16,604 nucleotides of DNA from JABDPF01 sp036351575. GTDB lineage: Bacteria; Pseudomonadota; Gammaproteobacteria; Xanthomonadales; SZUA-36. Of this stretch, positions 1 to 7,746 are shown piece after piece; within the stretch, counting starts at the first letter, position 1, and every line of letters starts with the position of its first letter. The stretch lies in assembly GCA_036351575.1 (NCBI GenBank), contig JAZBPJ010000135.1:1-16604 (forward strand), written 5' to 3'. The translations under genes and the position numbers were made by a program. The notes beneath the pieces are model-generated. The model did no database searches. It saw only the letters and a program-made list of their open reading frames with translations, and was not told the DNA's origin.

Positions 1-16
1 ACGAGGTTGCCAAGCA

Positions 17-1456
17 ATGAAAAGAAGTGCTCCGAAGAATAATCGAATCATTTTCGTGGTTCTCGTGATGTTCATGGCCGCGTTTGCCATCCCGGCACAG
101 GCCCGGGTCACCGGTTTACCCGACTTCACCAGCCTGGTCGAAGAGGCCGGCCCCGCCGTCGTGAACATCCGCGTTACACAGTTCGGCGATGATCCGCTGG
201 ACGACGATTCCAGCGCCCGGAATCCCCACGACATGGACCAGATGCCCGATATCCTGAGACGCTTCTTTGGCGTCCCCGGCATGCCGGAAGGCAACCAGCC
301 GCCGCGCCGCGGCGCCGGCTCCGGTTTCGTTATCGAGTCGGACGGCTACATCGTGACCAATCACCACGTAATTGCCGATGCGGATGAAATCATCGTGCGC
401 ATGGCCGACCGCCACGAATACAAGGCCGAGCTGGTCGGGTCGGACCCGCTCAGCGACGTGGCTTTGCTCAAGATCGATGCCGAGGACCTGCCGACGCTCG
501 AGTTCGGTGACAGCGAAGCACTGAAACCGGGAGAGTGGGTCGTCGCCATCGGGTCACCGTTCAATTTCGACCAGTCCGTCACGGCCGGCATCGTCAGCGC
601 GAAAGGCCGCAGCAATGCCCAGCAGCAGTACGTCCCGTTCATCCAGACGGACGTGGCCATCAACCGCGGCAACTCGGGCGGGCCGCTGTTGAACCTCGAC
701 GGCAAGGTCGTCGGCGTCAACTCCTGGATCCTGAGTTCCGGGGGTGGTTTCATCGGCCTGTCGTTCTCGATACCGACCGACACGGTTCGCAACACGGTCA
801 AGCAGTTGCGGGAGCACGGCAAGGTGTCCCGTGGGCTGCTCGGTGTGCAGATCACGGCCGTGACCCGCGAGATGGCTGAGGCTCTGGGCCTCAACAAGCC
901 GGTGGGCGCCCTGGTCGATGCGGTCAATCCGGGCAGCGCGGCGGAAAAAGCCGGGATCAAACCGGGTGACATCATCCTGGAATTCGACGGCGAGATGATC
1001 GAGTCGTCCAACGACCTGCCGCCGCTGGTCGGTTCCAACCCGCCCGGTACCGAGGCCGATGTCCTGGTCAGCCGCAACGGCAAGGAGAAGACGTTCGAGG
1101 TCGTTCTCGATGCACTCGAGTCGGACGAGGAAGGCAACGTCACGACATCGACGCAGTCGGGTGCGGAAAGCAACGAGCTCGGGCTGCGGGTCGAACCCAT
1201 CAGCGAGGAACGCCGGCGGCAGCTGGGTGACCCCGAGGGCGGTGTGCTGATATCGGCGATCGAAGACAGCGCAGCCTACCGGGCCGGCCTGCGACCGGGT
1301 GACGTGATCCTGGCTATCAACAACCAGCCCGTGGACGGTATCGATTCGTTCAAGGAGATTACGGCCGACCTGGAACCCGGCAAGGCGGTTGCGCTGCGCG
1401 TCATGCGCGAGGGTGTTTCGCGCTTCATCGCCTATACGCCCAGTTCTGACGATTAG
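17..1456 (+). CDS. mucD: MucD/DegQ-type periplasmic serine endoprotease (HtrA family)
   Basis: The 479-aa product is an HtrA-family protease that degrades or holds misfolded envelope proteins in the periplasm. Residues 1-29 form a signal peptide: basic start, hydrophobic core around 11-24, then AQA before Arg30. The trypsin-like domain follows with the triad His117 (TNHHV), Asp147 (LSDVAL) and Ser220 (GNSGG). Two PDZ domains lie at about 272-365 and 388-468, the usual HtrA layout and length. MucD is preferred over DegP because lepA lies directly downstream, as in Pseudomonas, where mucD closes the algU-mucABCD operon. The upstream muc genes would lie outside this window, so membership of such an operon is inference. 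The ATG at 17 is preceded by GAGG at 3-6, an acceptable but rather distant ribosome binding site. Confidence 0.95.
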   Translation: MKRSAPKNNRIIFVVLVMFMAAFAIPAQARVTGLPDFTSLVEEAGPAVVNIRVTQFGDDPLDDDSSARNPHDMDQMPDILRRFFGVPGMPEGNQPPRRGAGSGFVIESDGYIVTNHHVIADADEIIVRMADRHEYKAELVGSDPLSDVALLKIDAEDLPTLEFGDSEALKPGEWVVAIGSPFNFDQSVTAGIVSAKGRSNAQQQYVPFIQTDVAINRGNSGGPLLNLDGKVVGVNSWILSSGGGFIGLSFSIPTDTVRNTVKQLREHGKVSRGLLGVQITAVTREMAEALGLNKPVGALVDAVNPGSAAEKAGIKPGDIILEFDGEMIESSNDLPPLVGSNPPGTEADVLVSRNGKEKTFEVVLDALESDEEGNVTTSTQSGAESNELGLRVEPISEERRRQLGDPEGGVLISAIEDSAAYRAGLRPGDVILAINNQPVDGIDSFKEITADLEPGKAVALRVMREGVSRFIAYTPSSDD

Positions 1457-1458
1457 GA

Positions 1459-1464
1459 TATAAT
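1459..1464 (+). promoter_or_regulatory. Candidate -10 box upstream of lepA
   Basis: A perfect TATAAT begins three bases after the mucD stop codon. I find no convincing -35 box at 15-19 bases upstream. If active, transcription would begin near 1471 and the long hairpin at 1476-1514 would lie at the very start of the lepA leader. This is sequence pattern only. Confidence 0.3.
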
Positions 1465-1475
1465 CTGTTGTTTGG

Positions 1476-1514
1476 CAGGCGGCCATGCGTTCGTAACGAA
1501 CGCATGGCCGTTTG
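1476..1514 (+). terminator. Long hairpin between mucD and lepA: terminator or leader element
   Basis: Bases 1480-1493 and 1497-1510 are perfectly complementary (14 bp) around the 3-base loop TAA. Two G-U, one A-U and one C-G pair can extend the stem to 1476-1514. Only three T residues follow directly (TTTGATAT), so it is a weak classical intrinsic terminator. It could end mucD transcription, protect mRNA ends, or act in the lepA leader. The symmetry would also suit a dimeric DNA-binding protein. The lepA start lies 36 bases downstream, so the hairpin does not cover it. Confidence 0.6.
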
Positions 1515-1550
1515 ATATGCGTACGAGGCCGAAGGCAGCTCCGGAAAACC

Positions 1551-3353
1551 ATGGATCAGCAGCACATCAGGAATTTTTCGATCATCGCGCACGTGGACCA
1601 CGGCAAGTCCACGCTGGCGGATCGGTTCATCCAGAACTGCGGGACGCTGACGGAACGCGAAATGTCCGAGCAGGTGCTCGATTCCATGGACCTCGAGCGC
1701 GAGCGCGGAATCACCATCAAGGCACAAAGCGTCACGCTCGACTACACGGCCCGCGACGGTCAGGTCTACCGGCTCAACTTCATCGATACGCCCGGGCACG
1801 TCGATTTTTCCTACGAAGTGTCCCGTTCCCTGGCCGCCTGCGAGGGCGCCCTGCTGGTGGTCGACGCGGCGCAGGGCGTTGAAGCACAGAGCGTCGCCAA
1901 CTGTTACACGGCCGTGGAACTCGGCCTCGAGGTCATTCCGGTGCTCAACAAGATCGACCTGCCGTCGGCCGAGCCGGAACGCGTCAAGCAGGAAATTGAA
2001 GACATCATCGGCATTGAAGCGACGGACGCCATTTGCACCAGTGCAAAGACGGGGGAGGGTGTCGAGGACGTGCTCGAGGCGTTGGTCAAATCCGTCCCCC
2101 GTCCGACCGGCGACCCGGATGCCCCGTTCAAGGCGCTGATCATCGATTCCTGGTTCGACAACTACCTCGGTATCGTTTCCCTGGTCCGCGTCGTGGACGG
2201 ATCGATCGGAAAAGGGGAAAAAATCAAGCTGATGTCCTCCGGCAACGTGCACCAGGTCGAGCAGGTCGGCGTGTTCACGCCGAAACGCCTGATACGTGAC
2301 CGCCTTTCGGCCGGCGAAGTCGGGTTTTTCGTGGCCGGCATCAAGAATGTGCACGGGGCGCCGGTCGGCGATACCATCACGCTTGCCCGGGACGGCGCCA
2401 CCAGGCCGCTGCCCGGTTTCAAGACCCTGCAGCCGCGCGTGTTTGCCGGTCTCTTTCCTTCTGAAGCGGACGATTACCCGGACCTGCGCGAGGCGCTGGA
2501 CCGGCTGCAGCTGAACGACGCTGCGCTGCAGTTCGAACCCGAGACCTCCGAGGCGCTCGGCTTCGGTTTCCGCTGCGGTTTTCTCGGGCTGCTGCACATG
2601 GACATCGTGCAGGAGCGCCTGGAGCGGGAATACGACGTCGACCTCGTTACGACATCGCCGACCGTGATCTACGAGATCGAGCATTCCGACGGCGAGGTCA
2701 TGCTGCTGGAAAACCCCGCCAAGCTGCCCGACACGAACAAGCTCAACGAGGTGCGTGAACCCATCATCGAGGCGAATATCCTGGTGCCCCAGGACTATGT
2801 TGGCGCGGTGATCGGACTGTGCGAGGAAAAACGCGGCGTGCAGCGCGGCCTGCAATACCTGGGCTCCCAGGTGAACATCAAGTACGAATTGCCCATGTCG
2901 GAGGTCGTGCTCGACTTTTTCGACCGGCTCAAGTCGGTCAGCCGCGGTTACGCCTCCTTCGATTACCATTTCCTGCGTTACCAGGCCGGTCCCTTCGTGC
3001 GCGTCGACGTGCTGATCAACGGCGAGCGCGTGGACGCGCTGTCACTGATCGTGCACCGGGAGCAGGCCCAGCGGCGCGGGCGTGAACTCGCGGTCAAGAT
3101 GAAGGAACTGATCCCGCGCCAGATGTTCGATATCGCCATCCAGTCGGCGATCGGCTCGCAGGTGATCGCACGGACCACGGTCAAGGCGCTGCGCAAAAAC
3201 GTCACGGCCAAGTGCTACGGCGGCGATGTGACGCGCAAGCGCAAACTGCTGGAGAAGCAGAAAGCCGGCAAGAAACGCATGAAGCAGGTCGGCCGCGTGG
3301 AAATCCCGCAGGAAGCGTTCCTGGCCGTGCTTCAACCGGACAACAAGAGGTAG
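1551..3353 (+). CDS. lepA: Elongation factor 4 (LepA), ribosome-associated GTPase
   Basis: LepA is a translational GTPase related to EF-G that binds the ribosome and affects elongation or initiation under stress. The 600-aa product matches the usual family length of about 600. Its GTP-binding motifs are AHVDHGKST at 13-21 (G1), DTPGH at 79-83 (G3) and NKID at 133-136 (G4). The C-terminal LepA-specific domain is recognisable by KALRKNVTAKCYGGD and the lysine-rich segment after it. The ATG at 1551 gives the family's normal start (IRNFSIIAHVDHGK). An in-frame TTG at 1512 would add 13 atypical residues and overlap the hairpin arm. The ribosome binding site is weak (GGAA at 1543-1546). lepB follows after nine bases, so the two genes are very likely cotranscribed. 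Confidence 0.98.
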   Translation: MDQQHIRNFSIIAHVDHGKSTLADRFIQNCGTLTEREMSEQVLDSMDLERERGITIKAQSVTLDYTARDGQVYRLNFIDTPGHVDFSYEVSRSLAACEGALLVVDAAQGVEAQSVANCYTAVELGLEVIPVLNKIDLPSAEPERVKQEIEDIIGIEATDAICTSAKTGEGVEDVLEALVKSVPRPTGDPDAPFKALIIDSWFDNYLGIVSLVRVVDGSIGKGEKIKLMSSGNVHQVEQVGVFTPKRLIRDRLSAGEVGFFVAGIKNVHGAPVGDTITLARDGATRPLPGFKTLQPRVFAGLFPSEADDYPDLREALDRLQLNDAALQFEPETSEALGFGFRCGFLGLLHMDIVQERLEREYDVDLVTTSPTVIYEIEHSDGEVMLLENPAKLPDTNKLNEVREPIIEANILVPQDYVGAVIGLCEEKRGVQRGLQYLGSQVNIKYELPMSEVVLDFFDRLKSVSRGYASFDYHFLRYQAGPFVRVDVLINGERVDALSLIVHREQAQRRGRELAVKMKELIPRQMFDIAIQSAIGSQVIARTTVKALRKNVTAKCYGGDVTRKRKLLEKQKAGKKRMKQVGRVEIPQEAFLAVLQPDNKR

Positions 3354-3362
3354 ACTGCAGCG

Positions 3363-4163
3363 ATGAAACCCGATTTTTCGCTTTTGCTGGTGCTCCTGAC
3401 GGGGATCTCCGGCCTGGTCTGGATGGTCGACTCCCTGTTCTTCAAGCGCCGGCGGATGGACCGCGCGGTGCAGCAGAAAATGGAGCGTCCGCGCGAACCG
3501 GTGCTGATCGAATATTCGCGCTCGCTGTTCCCGATCCTGCTGCTGGTGCTCGTGTTTCGTTCATTCGCGTTCGAACCGTTCAAGATTCCATCCGGCTCCA
3601 TGATCCCGACCCTGCTGATCGGTGATTTCATCCTCGTCAACAAGTATGCTTACGGCCTGCGCCTGCCGGTAACCAATACGAAGTTTCTCGACGTCGGTGA
3701 GCCCGAGCGCGGGGACGTCGTGGTGTTCCGCTACCCCGTGGATCCCCGCGTCAACTTCATCAAGCGCCTGGTCGGGGTTCCCGGCGACACCATCACCTAC
3801 CGGGACAAGAAGCTCTACATCAATGGCGAGGCAATTCCGGCCGAGGAAAAGGGTTTTTTCACCAGCAAGCAGGTCAAGTGCTCGACGCCGGCCGGCGATG
3901 CGCTGATGCTGGAAGAAACCGTGGGCGACGTGACCCACCGCCTGCTTCACCATACCCGCACGCGCGGGCGTGACGGCCGCTGGGTGGTGCCCGAAGGCCA
4001 CTATTTCGTCATGGGCGACAACCGTGACCGCAGCAACGACAGCCGCGAGTGGGGCTTCGTCCCCGAAGACCACCTGATGGGCCGCGCGGTGGGTATCTGG
4101 CTCAATTTCGACTACACGAAAGGCTGCGGCGACCTGTCGCGCATCGGCAACGGCATCGAGTAA
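3363..4163 (+). CDS. lepB: Signal peptidase I (leader peptidase)
   Basis: This inner-membrane serine protease removes signal peptides from exported proteins. The 266-aa product has two N-terminal membrane segments (about 4-22 and 54-70) with a basic stretch between them, as in E. coli LepB. The catalytic domain has the Ser/Lys dyad: Ser79 in PSGSMIPT and Lys134 in FIKRLVGVPGD. The late conserved box GDNRDRSNDSREWG is at 218-231. The ATG at 3363 has AAGAGG (3345-3350) overlapping the end of lepA as a possible ribosome binding site. The lepA-lepB pairing is conserved across Gammaproteobacteria. Cys173 and Cys255 lie in the predicted periplasmic part and might pair, which is inference. Confidence 0.97.
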   Translation: MKPDFSLLLVLLTGISGLVWMVDSLFFKRRRMDRAVQQKMERPREPVLIEYSRSLFPILLLVLVFRSFAFEPFKIPSGSMIPTLLIGDFILVNKYAYGLRLPVTNTKFLDVGEPERGDVVVFRYPVDPRVNFIKRLVGVPGDTITYRDKKLYINGEAIPAEEKGFFTSKQVKCSTPAGDALMLEETVGDVTHRLLHHTRTRGRDGRWVVPEGHYFVMGDNRDRSNDSREWGFVPEDHLMGRAVGIWLNFDYTKGCGDLSRIGNGIE

Positions 4164-4181
4164 CAGCGCATCGAAGGAAAT

Positions 4182-4210
4182 TTATAACTCCTGGCCTAAA
4201 GCGCTATAGT
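4182..4210 (+). promoter_or_regulatory. Possible promoter before the DUF4845 gene
   Basis: TATAGT at 4205-4210 resembles a -10 box (5 of 6 bases). The only -35 candidate at suitable spacing is TTATAA at 4182-4187, which is poor. The 143-base gap between lepB and the next gene is the longest in the window. A separate start of transcription for the DUF4845-rnc-era group is therefore plausible but unproven. I see no terminator hairpin in the gap. Confidence 0.25.
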
Positions 4211-4306
4211 ATGCCTGGGTCGCGTGAACGGTTGCCGCCGCCCTCGAGCGCCACAGGCACCGGTCGGACCCGGCAGAACCCACAGACAAGGATGAAGGTG
4301 ACTGGA

Positions 4307-4675
4307 ATGATCAAACGTAAACAAAGCGGCCTGACGCTGGGCGGCATGCTGATCTCGCTCGTTGTCGTGCTGTTTTTCGCTTACGCCGGCATGCGTGTCG
4401 TGCCGATGTATCTCGAATACCACGCGCTGACCCAGGCCCTGTCGCAGCTGGAAAATGATCCGGGCGCGAAGAACATGACAGCGGCGAAACTGAAAAACAG
4501 CATCACGAACGCCCTGTGGGCCAGTTACGCCAGCGACAACATCAAGAAAGAAAATATCCATATCAGCAAAAAGTCCAACGGTGTCAACGTCACGGTCAAG
4601 TACGAGGTGCGCAAGCCGTTCATGGGCAACATCGATATCGTCGGGTCTTTTCAAAAAACCGCGGTACTGAAGTAG
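4307..4675 (+). CDS. DUF4845 small membrane protein with pilin-like N-terminus
   Basis: The 122-aa product is a DUF4845-type protein, a family of unknown function found between lepB and rnc in Pseudomonas and relatives. The first residues (MIKRKQSGLTL) are basic, followed by a single membrane segment at about 9-28. This resembles a type IV prepilin leader: basic residues, then Gly8 before a hydrophobic helix. The glutamate normally at +5 after the cleavage glycine is a glycine here. The rest is a small mixed domain with the conserved-looking VPMYLEY at 32-38. The ATG at 4307 was chosen because AAGGTG stands six bases upstream. In-frame ATGs at 4292 and 4211 would add unlikely Arg/Pro-rich residues before the hydrophobic segment. 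rnc begins six bases after the stop. Confidence 0.88.
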   Translation: MIKRKQSGLTLGGMLISLVVVLFFAYAGMRVVPMYLEYHALTQALSQLENDPGAKNMTAAKLKNSITNALWASYASDNIKKENIHISKKSNGVNVTVKYEVRKPFMGNIDIVGSFQKTAVLK

Positions 4676-4681
4676 GGCGCC

Positions 4682-5350
4682 TTGAAAGATTCTGTCGCTG
4701 GAATCAACTACCGCTTCCGCGACGGCAGGCTCCTTGAGGAGGCCCTGACGCACCGCAGCGTCGGTTCCGTCAACAACGAACGGCTGGAATTCCTGGGCGA
4801 CAGCGTGCTCGACGCCGTCGTTTCCGCGGCTCTGTTCGAACGCTTTCCAATGGCCGACGAAGGCGAGCTCACGCGCAAGCGCGCGCGTCTCGTGCGGCGC
4901 TCCACCCTGGCCAGGCTGGCCCGCTCGCTGGACCTGGGGCGCGCGGTGCGCATGGATTCCGGCGTCATGAAATCCGGTGGTTTTCGCAACGAATCGATTC
5001 TCGCTGATGCGTTCGAAGCCGTGCTGGGCGCGATCTATCTCGATGGCGGCTACGCTGCCTGCAGCGAGGTCATACTCGGGCACTTCAACCCGCTGATCGA
5101 CGATCTGCCGGCAGCGGACGACCTCAAGGACCCCAAGACCCGCCTGCAGGAAGAACTGCAGGCCGCAGACCGCCCCCTTCCGGTTTATGCGCTGGTGTCC
5201 GAGCAGGGTCCGCCCCACGACAAGACCTTCCATGTTTCCTGCGAACTCGAGGACGGAACGCGCAGCGAGGCCGCGGGCAGCAGCCGCTCCGCCGCCGAGC
5301 AGGCGGCGGCCGCGCTGGTGCTGGAATTGCTGGCGGATATGAGCCGGTGA
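4682..5350 (+). CDS. rnc: Ribonuclease III
   Basis: RNase III is an Mg2+-dependent endonuclease specific for double-stranded RNA. It processes rRNA precursors and structured mRNAs. The 222-aa product has the signature NERLEFLGDSVLD at 32-44 with acidic metal ligands Glu33, Glu36 and Asp40. Glu60, Asp109 and Glu112 (ADAFEAVLGAIYLDGG) complete the active site. A double-stranded RNA-binding domain spans about 148-217. The start is TTG at 4682, since no in-frame ATG lies before the conserved RFRDGRLLEEALTHRS segment. The N-terminus is a few residues shorter than in E. coli. The start follows the DUF4845 stop by six bases, and AGGG at 4674-4677 may serve as ribosome binding site. The 3' end overlaps era by four bases (GTGA), suggesting translational coupling. 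Confidence 0.96.
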   Translation: MKDSVAGINYRFRDGRLLEEALTHRSVGSVNNERLEFLGDSVLDAVVSAALFERFPMADEGELTRKRARLVRRSTLARLARSLDLGRAVRMDSGVMKSGGFRNESILADAFEAVLGAIYLDGGYAACSEVILGHFNPLIDDLPAADDLKDPKTRLQEELQAADRPLPVYALVSEQGPPHDKTFHVSCELEDGTRSEAAGSSRSAAEQAAAALVLELLADMSR

Positions 5351-6252
5351 ACGAGACAGCTGCAGACCAATATCGCTGCGGTTACGTGGCGCTGGTCGGG
5401 CGGCCGAATGTCGGCAAGTCCACCCTGATGAACCGCATTCTCGGTCAGAAACTCAGCATCGTCACGGCCAAGCCGCAAACCACCCGCCAGCAGATCGCGG
5501 GCATCAAGACCACCGGGCGCGGACAGGTCATCTACGTCGATACGCCGGGGATCCACCTGGCGGCCAAAAAAGCGCTCAATCGCTACATGAACCGGATCGC
5601 CCGCGCGGCGGTTCACGATGTTGACCTGGTGCTCTTCCTGATCGAAGCCGGGCGCTGGACCCGGCAGGACGAGAACGTGGCCCGCACGCTGGCGGAAGTC
5701 AACGTGCCGGTGGTGCTCGTGGTCAACAAGATCGACCTGGTTCCGGACAAGCGCGAATTGCTGGTTTTCCTCGACAAGCAGGTCAAGAGCGGGCGTTTCG
5801 AAGAGGTGCTGCTGATTGCCGCCACGGCCGGTGACGGTGTCGAGGATCTCGAAAACCGGGTGCTCGAGCGCCTGCCGTTCTCCCGGCCATTCTACGACGA
5901 GGACCAGTTCACCGACCGCAGCGAGCGGTTCCTGGCCGGGGAACTGATCCGCGAACAGCTGATGCTTCGCCTGCACCAGGAACTGCCGTACTCGCTGACG
6001 GTGGAAATCGAGGAATTCAGGCGCGAAAAAGGACTGCTTCGCATCGGCGCGATCGTCTGGGTGGAACGGGACAGCCAGAAACAGATCGTCATCGGCAAGG
6101 GCGGTGACGTGCTGAAGCAGGTCGGCACGCGCTCGCGGCGCGCATTGGAAGAGATGTTCGAAGAAAAAATCTTCGTGCGCATGTGGGTGAAAGTCAGCAA
6201 GGACTGGTCGGACAACGAACGGGCGCTGAAGCAGTTCGGCTTCGAGGATTGA
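5347..6252 (+). CDS. era: GTPase Era, 30S ribosome assembly factor
   Basis: Era binds the 3' end of 16S rRNA and supports late 30S maturation. The 301-aa product starts at GTG 5347 within the rnc stop (GTGA overlap), the classic rnc-era arrangement. GTPase motifs are GRPNVGKS at 18-25 (G1), DTPGI at 65-69 (G3) and NKID at 127-130 (G4). The C-terminal KH RNA-binding domain carries GKGG at 250-253. Length and domain order are standard. Coupling with RNase III fits a shared role in rRNA maturation. No later start would preserve the whole G domain. Confidence 0.98.
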   Translation: MNETAADQYRCGYVALVGRPNVGKSTLMNRILGQKLSIVTAKPQTTRQQIAGIKTTGRGQVIYVDTPGIHLAAKKALNRYMNRIARAAVHDVDLVLFLIEAGRWTRQDENVARTLAEVNVPVVLVVNKIDLVPDKRELLVFLDKQVKSGRFEEVLLIAATAGDGVEDLENRVLERLPFSRPFYDEDQFTDRSERFLAGELIREQLMLRLHQELPYSLTVEIEEFRREKGLLRIGAIVWVERDSQKQIVIGKGGDVLKQVGTRSRRALEEMFEEKIFVRMWVKVSKDWSDNERALKQFGFED

Positions 6253-6285
6253 CCGCTGTTTCGCTGCGACTGAACGCGGGCTGAG

Positions 6286-6291
6286 TATAAT
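6286..6291 (+). promoter_or_regulatory. Candidate -10 box immediately before recO
   Basis: A perfect TATAAT lies in the 45-base era-recO gap, six bases before the recO GTG. A normal start of transcription would fall at or next to the start codon, giving a leaderless mRNA. No good -35 box is visible; TCGCTG at 6261-6266 with a 19-base spacer is weak. recO may instead be read only from upstream. Confidence 0.3.
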
Positions 6292-6297
6292 CTGGCG

Positions 6298-6999
6298 GTG
6301 CGTTACCAACTCGAACCTTCCTACATCCTGCACGCGCGGCAGTTTCGCGAGTCGAGCCTCATTCTCGAAGCGCTGACGCGCGAGCAGGGGCGGGTCGCAC
6401 TGGTGGCGCGCGGCGCCCGCGGTGCGCGCTCGCGCTGGAAAAGCATGCTGCAGCCGTTCCGGCCGCTGCTGCTCAGCTGGAGCCAGAAAGGCGAGATGGG
6501 AACGCTGACCGGCGCCGACCAGGTAGCCTCTCCGCCACCCTTGTCTGCCGAACCGCTGTTCTGCGGTATCTACGCGAACGAACTGCTGATGCGGTTCCTG
6601 CAGCGGTCGGATCCGCACCCCGGGCTGTTCGACCGCTACCGAGAACTGCTGGGCGCGCTCGCCGGCGACGAGTCGCCGCAGCCGCCGCTGCGGGTGTTCG
6701 AAGTGCAGTTGCTGGAGGCGGCGGGTTTCGGGCTGCGGCTGGATCGAGTGCATACGACGCTGGAACCGGTCGAGGCCGGTTCGTTTTACCGCTTCCTTCC
6801 TGAAAGCGGACCGGTCCGCGAGCAGCGGCCGGACGATCGAAAAGAACAATTGGTTTCCGGGGAAGCGCTGCTGGCGCTACAATCCGGTCGCATCGAGCCG
6901 CGCCATTACGGAGAGCTGAAGCGGCTGATGCGGCGGTGGATCGCTCATCACCTGGGTGACCGGCCGCTGAATTCACAGTCACTGTTTCAGGAAATCTGA
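6298..6999 (+). CDS. recO: DNA repair protein RecO
   Basis: RecO works with RecR and RecF to load RecA on SSB-coated single-stranded DNA in gap repair. It also anneals complementary strands. The 233-aa product has the family's N-terminal OB-fold pattern (MRYQLEPSYILHARQFRESSLILE and onwards, residues 1 to about 80) followed by a helical C-terminal domain. No zinc-finger cysteine cluster is present, as in E. coli RecO. The GTG at 6298 gives the expected N-terminus, but no clear Shine-Dalgarno sequence precedes it. Its place between era and pdxJ matches Pseudomonas and E. coli gene order, which supports a weakly conserved family. Confidence 0.95.
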   Translation: MRYQLEPSYILHARQFRESSLILEALTREQGRVALVARGARGARSRWKSMLQPFRPLLLSWSQKGEMGTLTGADQVASPPPLSAEPLFCGIYANELLMRFLQRSDPHPGLFDRYRELLGALAGDESPQPPLRVFEVQLLEAAGFGLRLDRVHTTLEPVEAGSFYRFLPESGPVREQRPDDRKEQLVSGEALLALQSGRIEPRHYGELKRLMRRWIAHHLGDRPLNSQSLFQEI

Positions 7000-7019
7000 A
7001 ACCGGAGAAAAACGGAAAT

Positions 7020-7745
7020 ATGAGCAACAGAGTGCTTCTCGGAGTCAATATCGACCATGTCGCCACGGTCCGGCAGGCGCGCGGAACGCGCTATCCCTCG
7101 GTGGTCGAGGCGGCAAAATACGCCCTGCGCGGCGGCGCCGACGCGATTACCGTGCACCTGCGAGAGGACCGCCGGCATATCCAGGATTCCGACGTTCAGC
7201 AACTCTGCGCGCTGGAAGGGACGCGCATCAACCTGGAGATGGCGGTCACGCCGGAAATGATCGCTATCGGCCTGGAACACCGGCCGCACGATGCCTGCCT
7301 GGTGCCGGAAAAGCGCCAGGAACTGACGACAGAGGGCGGCCTCGACGTGCTGTCGAACCACTCTGCCGTGGCGCAGGCGGTGTCCAGCCTGGGCGATGCC
7401 GGCGTCCGGGTCTCGCTGTTCATTGACCCGGACCGTGATCAGCTCGAAGCCGCGGCCGACGTCGGCGCGCCGGTGGTGGAGTTGCACACCGGGGCTTACG
7501 CCGATGCGACCGGCGCGCAACAGGAGGCGGAATTGGAACGGCTTGTGGCTGCCTGCCATGCAGGACACGAGCTTGGTTTGCAGATCAATGCCGGTCACGG
7601 CCTGAACCTGGACAACGTGCGGCCCGTCGCCAGGCTGCCGTACATGACGGAACTGAACATCGGTCATTCCATCGTGGCGCGCGCCATTTTCGTCGGCCTC
7701 GAGGCCGCGGTGGTCGAGATGAAGGCCGCGGTTCAGGCGCCCTGA
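7020..7745 (+). CDS. pdxJ: Pyridoxine 5'-phosphate synthase
   Basis: PdxJ condenses 1-deoxy-D-xylulose 5-phosphate with 3-amino-2-oxopropyl phosphate to give pyridoxine 5'-phosphate, the last ring-forming step of the DXP-dependent vitamin B6 pathway. The 241-aa TIM-barrel protein has the family N-terminus LGVNIDHVATVRQARGT. Active-site residues are visible at His46, Arg48 and His53 (TVHLREDRRHIQD), Glu73 (NLEM) and His193 (INAGHGLN). The ATG at 7020 is preceded by GGAG at 7004-7007 and GGAA at 7014-7017. It lies 20 bases after recO, the normal recO-pdxJ pairing. Its last 13 bases overlap the 3' end of the convergent phosphorelay gene. Confidence 0.98.
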   Translation: MSNRVLLGVNIDHVATVRQARGTRYPSVVEAAKYALRGGADAITVHLREDRRHIQDSDVQQLCALEGTRINLEMAVTPEMIAIGLEHRPHDACLVPEKRQELTTEGGLDVLSNHSAVAQAVSSLGDAGVRVSLFIDPDRDQLEAAADVGAPVVELHTGAYADATGAQQEAELERLVAACHAGHELGLQINAGHGLNLDNVRPVARLPYMTELNIGHSIVARAIFVGLEAAVVEMKAAVQAP

Positions 7746-7746
7746 A
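7732..7746. other. Small inverted repeat over two convergent stop codons
   Basis: TTCAGG and CCTGAA form a perfect 6-bp stem around the loop CGC. The repeat contains both the pdxJ stop (TGA, plus strand) and the stop of the convergent gene (TGA, minus strand). No T-tract follows on either side, so it is a poor intrinsic terminator. It may slow polymerases coming from both directions, or be a by-product of the stop-codon symmetry. Confidence 0.35.

Noticed and set aside
1512..1550. TTG start giving LepA 13 extra residues
   Set aside because: The added residues do not fit the LepA family start, and the TTG sits in the outer arm of the hairpin. ATG 1551 gives the normal 600-aa protein.
1425..2969. 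Long minus-strand open frame of about 514 codons opposite lepA
   Set aside because: It is antisense to a clear lepA gene. Its predicted sequence is rich in His, Asp, Val and Arg, typical of the complement of GC-rich genes, and shows no recognisable domain.
4211..4306. In-frame ATG codons at 4211 and 4292 as starts for the DUF4845 gene
   Set aside because: They would add Arg/Pro-rich residues in front of the basic membrane leader. Only ATG 4307 has a well-placed AAGGTG site.
5185..6849. Long minus-strand open frame opposite rnc, era and recO
   Set aside because: It spans three confirmed genes on the other strand and has the composition of an antisense shadow.
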